From the NCBI GenBank assembly GCA_948567375.1, contig OX419755.1:30137001-30201000 (forward strand): a stretch of 64,000 bases of DNA, in the 5' to 3' direction. Shown piece after piece: positions 55,442 through 64,000 of this stretch. Position 1 is the stretch's first letter; every line of letters starts with the position of its first letter. A program made the position numbers and the translations under genes. This DNA is from Lunularia cruciata (taxonomy: Eukaryota; Streptophyta; Marchantiopsida; Lunulariales; Lunulariaceae). The notes beneath the pieces were generated by a model. The model did no database searches, was not told the origin of the DNA, and worked only from the letters and a program-made list of their open reading frames with translations.

Positions 55442-56140
55442 TCACCAGAGATACCCATCCTTCAACAAGAATTTTCCGGATCTCCTTCTTATCTTCCCAA
55501 ACTCTTCCATGTTCCATTTGGAGTTCTTCTCTAGAGAACTAAGATACTTTCCAACAACCAGAAGATCATCCTTGTACAGTTCTTCTCTAAATGGTAAGTT
55601 CAAGTCCATCTCATGCACATCCACCATACAGTCATTTTCAACTCCTTCATAACGTGCTCTAGACATCATATCAGCTACTGGATATTCCTTCCTAGCTATG
55701 TACCTTAGCTCTAGATTAAACATCCAAATGAACGCTATCCAATGCAACATGGCAATGTCTAGAGTGTCACAATTGGCAACCATTCCAAGCAGTGGCAAGC
55801 AATCTTTCTCTAGGATGACATAGGTCCCTATTAGGCAGTTTCTATCATGTCTTAGCGCTATCTTGGCACCCCACAATTCCCGTTTGATTTGAGGGTACCT
55901 CTGCTGCCATTCCGTGAAGATCCTTGCTCCAAGCCTTGCTGCAAATCTGCTGCCGTTCTTGTCATCTTGGTCCACAGCCCAACCAGCAACGTAAGGACTT
56001 GAGTCAACCATAACTGTAATCGGTCGTCCATAGCGGTAGTCAAGCGGGTGGAGCACAAGCGGGTTCTGCAGCACTTTCTTCAATTTTGCCAAAGCAACCA
56101 AATGTTTGGGTCTCCAAACAAACCTGATCTTTTTCCTCAA
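55442..56140 (-). CDS. G2 RNase H and start of integrase, 232 aa open
   Basis: Open 232 codons covering the RT-connected RNase H: KLKKVLQNPLVLHPLDYRYG, ITVMVDSSPYVAGWAVDQDD (catalytic Asp of the first strand, about residue 48), RELWGAKIALRHDRNCLIG, ILEKDCLPLLGMVANCDT (second acidic site), HWIAFIWMFNLELRYIARKE and VADMMSRARYE (last Asp). Then a linker to the integrase zinc domain. It removes RNA from the hybrid. It keeps its active-site acids but is orphaned by stops in RT upstream. Confidence 0.85.
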   Translation of the reverse strand: MRKKIRFVWRPKHLVALAKLKKVLQNPLVLHPLDYRYGRPITVMVDSSPYVAGWAVDQDDKNGSRFAARLGARIFTEWQQRYPQIKRELWGAKIALRHDRNCLIGTYVILEKDCLPLLGMVANCDTLDIAMLHWIAFIWMFNLELRYIARKEYPVADMMSRARYEGVENDCMVDVHEMDLNLPFREELYKDDLLVVGKYLSSLEKNSKWNMEEFGKIRRRSGKFLLKDGYLW

Positions 56141-56143
56141 AAG

Positions 56144-57371
56144 CTAGTAGAGCAGCTCTACAACATGACCAACATGCGGAATCCAAATATGGTAGAAAAA
56201 ACATGCCCTTAAGAACCTTCTTACCTCCTGAACCGAGGAACAGTCCTTGATCTTCCTGATTATATCCACCTTCTCCGGATTTGGCTTCCTCCCATACAAG
56301 CCACATAGGTGTCCTACCACAAGGATTTCTCCAAGTCCAAATGCCAACTTCTCTCCAGGGAGAGTCACCACCATTTCCATCAACCTTTTTAATGTCACTT
56401 CCACATCCTAAATATGATCCATGAAAAACCTCTTAATACCTCCATCCATCAAAGTTTCATCCTTCTTGCCCTCTGTGCAGCCCTTGACAGGTATATCATC
56501 CAAGAATGGACGGGTCTTCTCAAGGATAAAAGATTGCAGAATTTGATTCATAGCGCTTTGCATATGCACCACAGAGTTAGTAGCCCCCATTGGGAGAGTA
56601 AACATACGATCAGTCCTAATGGTGTTCACATTGTGATTATGTCTTGGCTCCCTTCAGCAAGCTGAAACTGATCATAACCTGAATACAAATCTCCTATAGA
56701 GTAAATTGCCCTCCCTGCAAACTCTTTAGCAAATTCATCCACAACCGGTCCTACACCAAAATTCTAGATTGCTACCTTGTTTGGCGGTTGCATATCCTAT
56801 ATGAACTGCAACTTACCATTCTTTTTCCTGACCGTGAACCAACAATTTGAGTACAGTGCTTTTGATGGCTCCAAAATCTTAGCCTAAACTTTCTCCTTCA
56901 GTAGCTTTATCAAATGAGGCAGAAGTGCCTTTGGCACCAGTATTGGTCTCAGATCCCACAGTACATGTGGAACCGTGAAAATTATCATTGGTGTGACTTC
57001 CTGTGGGTTCACACACCCAATCTCCTTGATCTTGAAAGCAAAAGCTTTCCCGCACTTACCAATCATTTCCTTAAATGCATGACGCTCAACCTTTATGAGC
57101 AAACCATCCCCTCCGACTGTAAGCTCATCCAAGGTCTCTTTAGTAAATGAATGACCAATATCCTTTTCATGTCTCAATCTTGGTTCCTCTCTAGTCCTAC
57201 GCAACAATTCAGAAGCATCCAATGGCAACGGGACAGCAATAGGACAAACCTTTTTCTCCACTGTTTGTACTTAGTGTTACATCTCACTTCATGAACCAAC
57301 TCTAAAAGTGCTTTGTGAAGCTCCCTTCCTATTTCAATCACGGGTTCTCCTTTCTTCATTGCCCCAATCAC
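56144..57371 (-). pseudogene. G2 reverse transcriptase remnant
   Basis: RT in pieces. 57261-56884 (open 125 codons): FTKETLDELTVGGDGLL, GKAFAFKIKEIGCVNPQEVT, FTVPHVLWDLRPILVPKAL. Then stops; IYSIGDLYSGYDQFQLAEGS near 56700-56640; LPMGATNSVVHMQSAMNQIL and the catalytic FLDD at 56506-56495 (PFLDDIPVKG). 56404-56144 (LAFGLGEILVVGHLCGLYGR) is the thumb/connection. A shift near 56630 and at least five stops. Variant FLDD and the long N-terminal lead set this lineage apart from G1 (FIDD) and G3 (YIDD). Confidence 0.82.
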
Positions 57372-57555
57372 CTTCTAGACTGCCTTGCCTTCTCCCCAAT
57401 CCTCCAACACTCCAATGATAGTCTCACTATCATCCATTTCCCTTGCTGTTTTCAGAACTCTCTCTTTCCCTTTCATTCTCTTCTGCAAAATTCCTGAGGT
57501 GCTTCCTACATGTGCAAAACAAATAGTTCTACCACTCTGGATTCCCACATAGGTA
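57372..57555 (-). other. G2 spacer between protease and RT
   Basis: Minus-strand reading gives a charged stretch (KGKERVLKTAREMDDSETII, VLEDWGEGKAV) leading into IGAMKKGEPVIEIGRELHKA of the RT lead. It ends at the L14 insertion and carries AGGTA, the left target copy. Confidence 0.55.
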
Positions 57556-59432
57556 TGTGGTACACACATTTTGAAACCAAATGGAGAAAAAATTGAAACC
57601 AAATGGAGAAACCCAAATTGTGGTACACCAAATTGAAACCAAATGAAGAAAAAATGAAAGGAAATTTGTATTTTGATCAAGCCCAAGGAAGTCAACTTTG
57701 TGTCAGATGAAGACGGACTCAGCCAGGATTGAAAGAGGGCATGGAAGGATCCCAAAGGAGGAATGGAAGTTACAAGTTGAGATTCTTGCGGGGACTATAT
57801 CTCAATGTTCATAAGTCCAAATCAAGCATGCTATATTTTGTTGGAAGCGTCTTGTTTAGGGCTTTCTATTGGCACCAAAATTGCAAAGTTTGAAGGTTTG
57901 TAAAAGAAGTTACAAGTATTTGAAGTTTTGTAAGTAGATGTATAAAGTAAGTTAGTGTCTTTGGACTTGAGATTTGAGACTTCAGACTTTGGACTTCTGG
58001 TTTACACAACTTTGGGTTAGAAGCTTCTTCACCTCAAGGCGAAGATGACTAGATCTAAGATAGTTGAACCTTGAAGTGCAATGAAAGTGACTTTGGGAAT
58101 CTTGCCAAATGCATTAGAGAGAGTTAGGATAGAGGAAGAATAGATAATTAGGATACCCATGACTTCAATTTCAGTTTTGATTGAAGATATGATAAAATTA
58201 GAAGAGAAATAATAGTAGGGAATAAACCTGAAGTGCAAGATTAGACTATAAGTGTCTTCGGGTTAGTTACATGAGTGATTAGGGGAAAGGAGGTTACAAA
58301 TTGAAGGTGTAGATAGTGTACCCTTGCTTTCAATTACAATTCTTGATGAGGATATAGTAGAATTAGCAAAGGAATTGATAGTAGCTAGACCCGATGTTGC
58401 CAAAGTACCAATTCAGGTGTCATCAAACTTATTATTAAAGACATTAGAGAAGATTGGGTTTGTAGATGAAGATACAGATGGATTACCCATAACCACAATT
58501 GTAGATTGTAGTGAAGAGATAGTAGAAATAGTGCAAGAATTAGTTGTTGTAGATATACCCAAAGAAGGAGAAGTGGTAGGAAGATCATTGGGTTTGAAAG
58601 CCGATGATGAGGTAGACATCGGATCGGTGTAAGTAATAGTTTTGGGATAGGAAGAGGCAGATATGAAGAGATGGATTGTCAGTTTGGATCTGCAGGTAGG
58701 AAGAGATGTTAGGAAGCGGTGCATAAGTAGGGAGAACTACCGTTTGCTTCAGTACTTAAGGGGAGCATTTGCAGTATTATGTGGTTCAGTATTCAAATTT
58801 CTGAAGATAGATAAAGTGAAGTGTTGTTTTCAGTGCTCGTCGCTTGAGCTTAATTCTGATTGTCAATTTTTTGTTTGTGTTTGTGAGTGTGTAGAGAATT
58901 CCAAAGTGCAAGTCAATGTGTTTGTGGATGTTGGATTCTACAGCCTTGATCTTCATTCTATGTGTTTGATCCTGAGTGAAGTGCATCGGAGCAATGCCTT
59001 GACAGATCTGAGAAGAATTGTAGCGTTGGTAATATTCTGCATTTGTGAGTGCAGCACAAAGTTGATGTGCAGCAATTTTGATCAAGGAAGTTGTGCCTTC
59101 AGTGGAGGGGTGGAACACAATTTTGAGGTGAAATTGTTCTTTGCAGTGAATTGCCATCCTCGGGAGAATCTGAATCATCACAATCAAGAGCTGTTTGGAC
59201 AGAATTTGCTATGTTGTGATTATGTGTGTGTGTATTTGTGACAAGTTGTCAAGATTGTGAGCTTGTTACTCTCTTTTGGGTGTAGTTTCTACCTGAGAGA
59301 TTAAAGAAGAAATCAAGAAGAACTACAAGTTACTGTTTGACTTTGTATTTGACCAATTCTGAATCATATCTCTACGGGAACGAACTTTACTTACCCGATT
59401 ACCGCAAAAGTGATATTTATCGGGTTGTCACA
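57556..59432 (+). repeat. L14: short solo LTR in G2
   Basis: 1,877-bp plus-strand LTR, TGTGGTACACACA at 57556 to GGGTTGTCACA at 59432. Flanks AGGTA (57551-57555) and AGGTC (59433-59437), one mismatch. It has the usual 3' 780 bp but most of the ORF is gone. The same short form is L2. Sequence 57600-58270 has no recognisable coding content. Confidence 0.9.
58324..58632 (+). pseudogene. LTR-encoded protein, C-terminal remnant (L14)
   Basis: Open 102 codons holding only the acidic tail of the VDIGS protein: IVELAKELIVARPDVAKVPI, VSSNLLLKTLEKIGF, TTIVDCSEEIVEIVQELVVV, DIPKEGEVVGRS, end DDEVDIGSV at 58632. It aligns with the last 100 residues of L8 and L11. The first dozen residues do not align and the start is not real. 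N-domain, acidic linker and coiled coil are deleted. Confidence 0.82.
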
Positions 59433-59534
59433 AGGTCCTATCAAAATAGTCTTCCTCACTGATCTCTCATAGTGAGATATAGCATAGGGCGCCTTGTCCT
59501 CCCACCTTCTCTGACAAGACGCCTAGTGGAAACC

Positions 59535-60032
59535 CTACCTTCCAATAGGCTTCTCTAGATCTCTTAACTCTCTCCTGTTCCTATCGTTGCCCGGCAACAC
59601 AGTAGGGAATTGTACTATTCTGGTCCCGTTTTGACTTCTAACCTTTGCCATGTGAGTCCCATCATTTAGGACTTTGCTCTCCATTCTAAACTGAGTAATT
59701 AAGGGCTGTCCTAGGATCACCGGGTAGGGCAAGGTATCATGCACAAACACATTAATAGGCTCTACCACATTCCCTATCTTGATTCTGACATCCAAAAAAG
59801 CTCCCCACAATGCATTTCTGGTTCTATTCACTGAGTTTACCTTCCAATCAATGTCACATTCCACCTTCCAACGCCCTTCATTGTAGACCACCTTTGACAT
59901 GAGGTTGACCTCAAATCCTGAATCAATCAACACTCTCACCGGGTTTTTCACTCCTTGCATCTCGATCTCACACTCACTGCAACTCCTTGCCCAAAAAGAG
60001 TCATGCACATCTTCTGACAAGGGCACAAACAA
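59535..60032 (-). CDS. G2 aspartic protease segment, 165 aa open
   Basis: Open 165 codons. Retropepsin active site VLIDSGFEVNLMS (Asp37, Ser38, Gly39), then a flap region, and PINVFVHDTLPYPVILGQPL, the typical second conserved block (residues about 96-115). A basic tail ends in RNRRELRDLEKPIGR. It would cleave the polyprotein. The stop at 59535 is followed after about 100 bases by the L14 insertion. The upstream join to gag (60033-60337) is full of stops. Confidence 0.85.
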   Translation of the reverse strand: MFVPLSEDVHDSFWARSCSECEIEMQGVKNPVRVLIDSGFEVNLMSKVVYNEGRWKVECDIDWKVNSVNRTRNALWGAFLDVRIKIGNVVEPINVFVHDTLPYPVILGQPLITQFRMESKVLNDGTHMAKVRSQNGTRIVQFPTVLPGNDRNRRELRDLEKPIGR

Positions 60033-60964
60033 CTGCTCATCCTCAAGAGCAGCATCATAGACATGTGCTTCTCGGGTCTCATCCTTTAGCTTTTCTTATT
60101 CAAGCTCTAGGCCAAAAGTCCCCACCTCTCTTTCAGCCTCACTCCCATCCTGGTACAGCAAAGATGTGTGCGGTCCTTCCTTATAGAATCATTTCTTCTT
60201 TGCCTTGACAAGGATAAGGTCATGCACATCCTTCCTCAAGCTACCAAAGAACTCTTTGTTCGTGAAACCCCTCACCTCTTATTTCCAAAACTTTTTGGCA
60301 ATCTCTTGAAGATCTAGTTCCGTTTCTATGTCCCTGCTCAATAGCCAACCCGGTCCCTTCCTAGGAGATCTCTCTCTTGGCTTTTGGTTTGCTGACCCTC
60401 TTGTGTCCATTTGTGACTCTTCTCCAATGCCTGAATTCTGATCCTTGTCCTTCTGTGCATTGCTGAACTGCACCTCTTTCCGTCTAACCTGCCTCCTCTC
60501 CGGTTCCACTCGTTGTTGCTTTTCCCTTGCCTGCCCTTCACTCTCTGTCTGTTGATCAGATTATTTTTCTCTTCCACCATAGCATCCCAAGTGGCACCAA
60601 CTTCCGCAGTGATGGCAATTATTACCATCGGCACATCCCACCTTGACTTCCTCCGGACCTGTTCTACAAGTCTCTTCTTCTCAACTTCTCCTAGGTCTGC
60701 ACATTGCTTCACTTCACTCATTGCACTATACACGCTAGGCTCAATAGCAGTGACTGCCATACTTACTTCATGTTTGCCCATGTGTCTTTCCAGCAGAGCC
60801 TTCATGCCTCCCCTGTTACCGTTCAGCGGTATTGGCTCTCTAGTATTGTAGAAGGCTATCTTCTTCATTCCGGGTTCCCCAACAAACCTCACCCATTGTT
60901 TGCGTACTGCTTCTAATAGGTCTTGGCAGTCTCTTTTGGCATGAATCTTACTATCACACCACAT
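60033..60964 (-). pseudogene. G2 gag C-terminal part with zinc knuckle
   Basis: Minus-strand frame at 60964-60338 (open 208 codons) begins with a CCHC-type knuckle MWCDSKIHAKRDCQ (its first Cys lies just before the listed start). It continues through VRKQWVRFVGEPGMKKIAFY and a basic Lys/Arg-rich linker. From 60337 to 60033 the linker to protease is broken by shifts and stops. Nucleic-acid binding is the expected role of the knuckle. Confidence 0.72.
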
Positions 60965-61107
60965 GCATCCATAGGGTTGCCTCCTCTCTCCATCTGTTCT
61001 TGCAGTGCTACTCCCACTCTACAATTGGTCGACCTTGGTGGTCAGAATCTTCAACCCCTCCATCAGTCGTGAGATCTCATCCATTGCTCCTTCTTTGGGC
61101 ATCTCAC

Positions 61108-61860
61108 TCACTCACTGTTCCACCTTCTCTCTCCAGACCCAACCACATTACTCTGAATAGGCGCTTTGGATATTGCTTCTTCATCCAGCTCTCTCTGCCT
61201 CTGCTTGCGGCTCACCCAGACAACCGCCTCTTCAATCTTTCCCCACTCCACCACTCCCAACCGATCAGGTTGGAGCAGATCGAGTGCGTATTCCAACTCA
61301 TCCCGCAAGCAACCATCTGCAACTCTCAGAAAGTAGTTAGACCTCTGTAGTTTTATGGCCTCAACTTCACAGGCTGGCAGATGTCCAAGCCTCTTATTAA
61401 ACTCCCTTAGGAGATCTTGAGGACCCAAGTTTTTACCCCTATCATTCACCCAGTCCAAGAACATGGCCTGGGTGACCCGATCTGAATCTTGCAGTATGAA
61501 TTCCTCCTTCATCATCTAGCAGAACTCCTCCCATGTCTCCGCCCCTCTCACCAAGCCCTCAACCACCATCCTGATTTTGAGCTCCGCCAACATAGGAAAC
61601 CTAGCAATGGCAACATTCTCATCCAGATCATGAAGTTTTACCTCTCTCCAGTAGACCTTTAGGTAATTGGTCACATCCTTACCGTCAAACTCCCCTTGCT
61701 GATCTACCACAATGCATAGATACCTCGTGACTTGTGAAGACTGCGCTTTCACCCTGTCTCTTTCCTCATCTTGATCCTTCATGGCTCTCATGGTTGCCAT
61801 GACAATCAGTGAGATCTCTTGTTCCCTTGTCATAGCTGCAGATGAAGCCTCTGGCCCCAT
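61108..61860 (-). pseudogene. G2 gag capsid region (one stop)
   Basis: Gag start region MGPEASSAAMTREQEISLIV at 61860. It then reads VTRYLCIVVDQQGEFDGKDV, YLKVYWREVKLHDLDENVAI and FPMLAELKIRMVVEGL, a stop at 61516, and in the same frame EEFILQDSDRVTQAMFLDWV, LREFNKRLGHLPACEVEAIK and LEYALDLLQPDRLGVVEWGK. Capsid-like helices typical of gypsy gag. The region from 61107 to 60965 carries the linker, with a stop. The ATG at 61860 lies about 100 bases after the primer-binding site and is a credible start. Confidence 0.8.
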
Positions 61861-61960
61861 CTCTACCTCAACACAACTAACTACTTAGATTAGTCCAATT
61901 TGTCCTCGCTCCTTTCCCCAACTCCAACTGGTCCTAATGTCTAAGCACAAGCCCCAAGAG

Positions 61961-61978
61961 TCCCCAGCATGGTCGCCA
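61961..61978 (-). other. G2 primer-binding site
   Basis: TGGCGACCATGCTGGGGA on the minus strand, four bases from the LTR end at 61983. Similar to the TGGCGAC..GCTGGGGA sites of some Tat/Ogre elements (recalled). It differs from G1 and G3. Confidence 0.7.
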
Positions 61979-61982
61979 CTTA

Positions 61983-62300
61983 TGTCATGGGGATCAGTTG
62001 GTCTCAGGAGTGCACCAGGCACCTGCCTGCTTGCGCTTGGACTGCTTGGCTTGTCAACTATTCAAAGCCTTTTTGTAATCAAACGCTCTCTCTACTTGCC
62101 CAGCTGGCAGTCCTTCTTGCTAGAGCAGCTTGCTACCAATCTTTCTAAATGGAGGCTCATGGTAAATGGCTTATTGGATTGGCCTCATTGGCGCAATTAT
62201 TCTTCAAGCTTCATTGCCAATGTTAAAGTTCTGTCCATATTAAGGTGCATTCAATAGGTTGTGATGTAATTCCTCTAACGAATCATAGTCCTATGGCCAG
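61983..62300 (-). repeat. G2 5' LTR, first 318 bp (R-U5 side)
   Basis: Matches 51645-51963 with few differences, from TGTCATGGGGATC to CCTATGGCCAG, where L15 begins. The remaining U3 side should lie to the right of the window, beyond L15. Confidence 0.88.
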
Positions 62301-64000
62301 TGAAACAACCTAGCAAATATCACTTTTGCGGTTATCCGGCAAGTAAAGTTCGTTCCCGTAGAGATATGAGTCATAAATGTCCAAATACAAAGTCCAACAG
62401 TAACAATGTAGTTCTTCTTGGTTGCGTCTTTAATCTCTTAGGTAGAAACCACACCCAGAAGAGAGTAACAAGCACTCATTCTCACTCTTGTCACGAAGTA
62501 ACACTTCTTAATCACAACTCTATCAATTCTTTCCAAACAATCTTGATTGTGATGATTCAAGCTCTCCCGACAATGGCACTTCACTGCAAAACAACTTCGC
62601 CTCAGAATTGTGTTCAACCCCTCCACTGAAGGCACAACTTCCTTGATCAAAATTGCTTCACATCAACATTGCGCTGCACTCACAAATGTAGAATACTACC
62701 AACACTACAATTCCTCTCAAATTTGTTACGGCATTGCTCCGATTGCACTTCACTCAGGATCAAACACACAGAGTAAAGATCAAGGCTGTGGAATCTAACA
62801 TCCAACAAGCACACTGTCTTGCGCTTCAAATTTCTCCACACACTCACAAACATAGACACAAAGTTGGTACTTGAAATCAAGCTTAAGTGACGAGCACTGC
62901 TTCACAACACTTCACTTTATCTATTCTCAGAATTATGAGCATTGAACAACATAATACTACGAATGCCACTCTTAAATAGTGAAGCAATCGACAGTTATCT
63001 TCCTAATGCACCTCTTCCTAATGATTCTACAAACCTACAGATCCAAAATGACAATGCACCTCTTCATATCTGCCTATTCAAATCTCGAATCAGTTACTAA
63101 TCCAATCCAATGTCTACTTCATCATCGTCTTTCAAATCCGAACCCAAAGTAACCTTACTTTCTATTGCTCTATCCTTGGGTTTCATAACTCCTACATCTT
63201 CTACCAAATCTAATAGTTCTCTTTCCTGATCTGACATTTCACTAGTGGGTAATCTATCTAACTCCTTATCTTCTAACCCACTCTTCTCTAATGTCTCCAA
63301 TGGTAACTCCAAAGACATCTGCACTCCTACTTCATCTACTTCGGGTTTTGCTCTAACATCTTTCCAAAGTTTATCTATCTCTAACTTCACTAAGTCTAAT
63401 CTAATCGTGATATTATCTTCTACTCCTAATATTTTCCTATCTACAAGAGTTCTAAGACTAATTAACAAAGCATTTGAGTTTGTATCCTTCGCATGTCTCC
63501 TCCTTGTCTCCTGCACCAACAACTTCAACATGTGTAGCCTCGTCTCTTCAATACAAACACCGGCCTCTGTACTTAGCATCACATTCATCATGATTACTAT
63601 CTCCTTTAATGGCTCCAATCTCATCTTCCTTTCCCGCTTCTGATCTACAAGCCAATCTTCCTTGTACATTGCCAATTCTACCTTGAACTCGACTTTCACC
63701 ATTTCCTTCTCCTTCTCCTTTTGCACAACCTTCTCTTCCTGATTACGAAGTAACTCTCTTAATCTCTCTTCTTCCCTATATCTCACTGTCAACTCCCATT
63801 GCCACAGTTGCTTCTTCTCTTCTACACTCTCCATCACTCTATCAAGCTCTTGTTCCTTCTTGGCTACCCTTGCCATAGCATGGATAATTTCTAGTCTTGA
63901 ATCAGCAAACTGCTGCTTCAAGATTTCGTACTCAGCTACTTGTCTCTCCCTTGCTATGTCATTCTTCTTCACAAGTTCCTCTTGATACCTCACTTCTCTC
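62301..64000 (-). repeat. L15: VDIGS-family LTR running off the window
   Basis: Minus-strand LTR starting TGAAACAACCTAGCAAATATCAC (a mutated TGTGACAACCCGGC) at 62301, inserted in the G2 5' LTR after GCCAG. It is of the G1/L7 subtype. Its coding 5' end lies beyond 64000. Confidence 0.88.
63097..63993 (-). CDS. LTR-encoded coiled-coil protein, open 298-codon C-terminal third (L15)
   Basis: Open from the window edge region to the stop at 63097. Coiled coil ERQVAEYEILKQQFADSRLE, IIHAMARVAKKEQELDRVME, LRELLRNQEEKVVQKEKEKE; then RLHMLKLLVQETRRRHAKDT, LISLRTLVDRKILGVEDNIT, VGVQMSLELPLETLEKSG and the end DDEVDIGLD. No stop in 298 codons, so this copy may be one of the better kept ones. The rest of the ORF (coiled coil and N-domain) lies outside. 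The start given is internal, not the native one. Confidence 0.88.
   Translation of the reverse strand: MRYQEELVKKNDIARERQVAEYEILKQQFADSRLEIIHAMARVAKKEQELDRVMESVEEKKQLWQWELTVRYREEERLRELLRNQEEKVVQKEKEKEMVKVEFKVELAMYKEDWLVDQKRERKMRLEPLKEIVIMMNVMLSTEAGVCIEETRLHMLKLLVQETRRRHAKDTNSNALLISLRTLVDRKILGVEDNITIRLDLVKLEIDKLWKDVRAKPEVDEVGVQMSLELPLETLEKSGLEDKELDRLPTSEMSDQERELLDLVEDVGVMKPKDRAIESKVTLGSDLKDDDEVDIGLD

Larger units (their letters stand above)
51645..62300 (-). mobile_element. G2: second Ty3/gypsy lineage, minus strand
   Basis: 3' LTR (51645-54034), integrase, RNase H, RT, protease, gag (up to 61860), primer-binding site (61961-61978) and the first 318 bp of the 5' LTR (61983-62300), which is cut by L15. 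Solo LTR L14 sits between RT and protease (57556-59437). LTR identity is shown by the repeat of about 318 bp beginning GGGGATCAGTTGGTCTCA at 51651 and 61989. The RT has FLDD and an RT-gag style unlike G1 and G3, so it is a separate lineage. Many stops. Confidence 0.88.

Noticed and set aside
1-64000. tRNA or rRNA genes, CRISPR arrays, organellar DNA
   Set aside because: No cloverleaf with flanking signals, no rRNA-like stretch, no spaced identical repeats, and no plastid or mitochondrial gene noticed. The tRNA-like words are retroelement primer sites.

Overview
The window is plant nuclear DNA made almost entirely of nested Ty3/gypsy LTR retrotransposons. I see no host gene, no rRNA or tRNA gene, no CRISPR array and no organellar sequence. 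The layered, decayed insertions and megagenome style suggest a gymnosperm, perhaps a conifer. That is an inference from style, not proof.

The dominant family, called VDIGS here after its C-terminal protein signature, is unusual. Its LTRs run about 3.0-3.8 kb when nearly complete. They start TGTGGTRCCCACA, end TTGTCACA, and each carries a reading frame of about 850 codons for a coiled-coil protein. Fifteen LTR copies or fragments (L1-L15) are present on both strands. The LTR nature is shown by one near-complete element, G1 (36781-50036, minus strand). It reads 5' LTR L13, primer-binding site, gag, protease, reverse transcriptase, RNase H, integrase, polypurine tract, 3' LTR L12. Solo LTRs with 5-bp target duplications add proof: TGGGA for L4, AACAT for L7, GCTAC for L8, and one-mismatch pairs for L5 and L14. 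The pol of G1 looks most like the Athila branch. The LTR ORF lies in U3, directly after pol in the genomic RNA, where Athila elements often keep an env-like ORF.

Layout. 1-2886: gag-protease part of a second VDIGS element (E1), followed by its LTR L1 and an LTR fragment L2 (to 5471). 5472-6417: integrase remnant G4. 6418-8010: LTR L3. 8011-21376: an old plus-strand gypsy element, G3, with gag, protease, a DNA cytosine-5 methyltransferase-like region and reverse transcriptase, split by solo LTR L4 (11458-18325), which is itself split by solo LTR L5 (12615-16364). 21377-31920: plus-strand LTR L6, split by solo LTR L7 (22375-29155), which is split by solo LTR L8 (23925-26925). 31921-36780: LTR pieces L9, L10 (left part) and L11, ending in a large inverted repeat around 36780. 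36781-50036: element G1. 50037-51644: the right part of L10. 51645-62300: a different minus-strand gypsy element, G2, with a tandem-repeat array in its LTR and solo LTR L14 (57556-59432) inside it. 62301-64000: LTR L15, running off the window.

Nearly all frames are broken by stops. However, in L6 and L11 the whole frame of about 850-860 codons is still free of frameshifts, and L8 keeps 520 codons open. The LTR protein was therefore a real coding product, not a chance ORF. The two things most worth following up are this LTR-encoded protein and the methyltransferase carried by G3.
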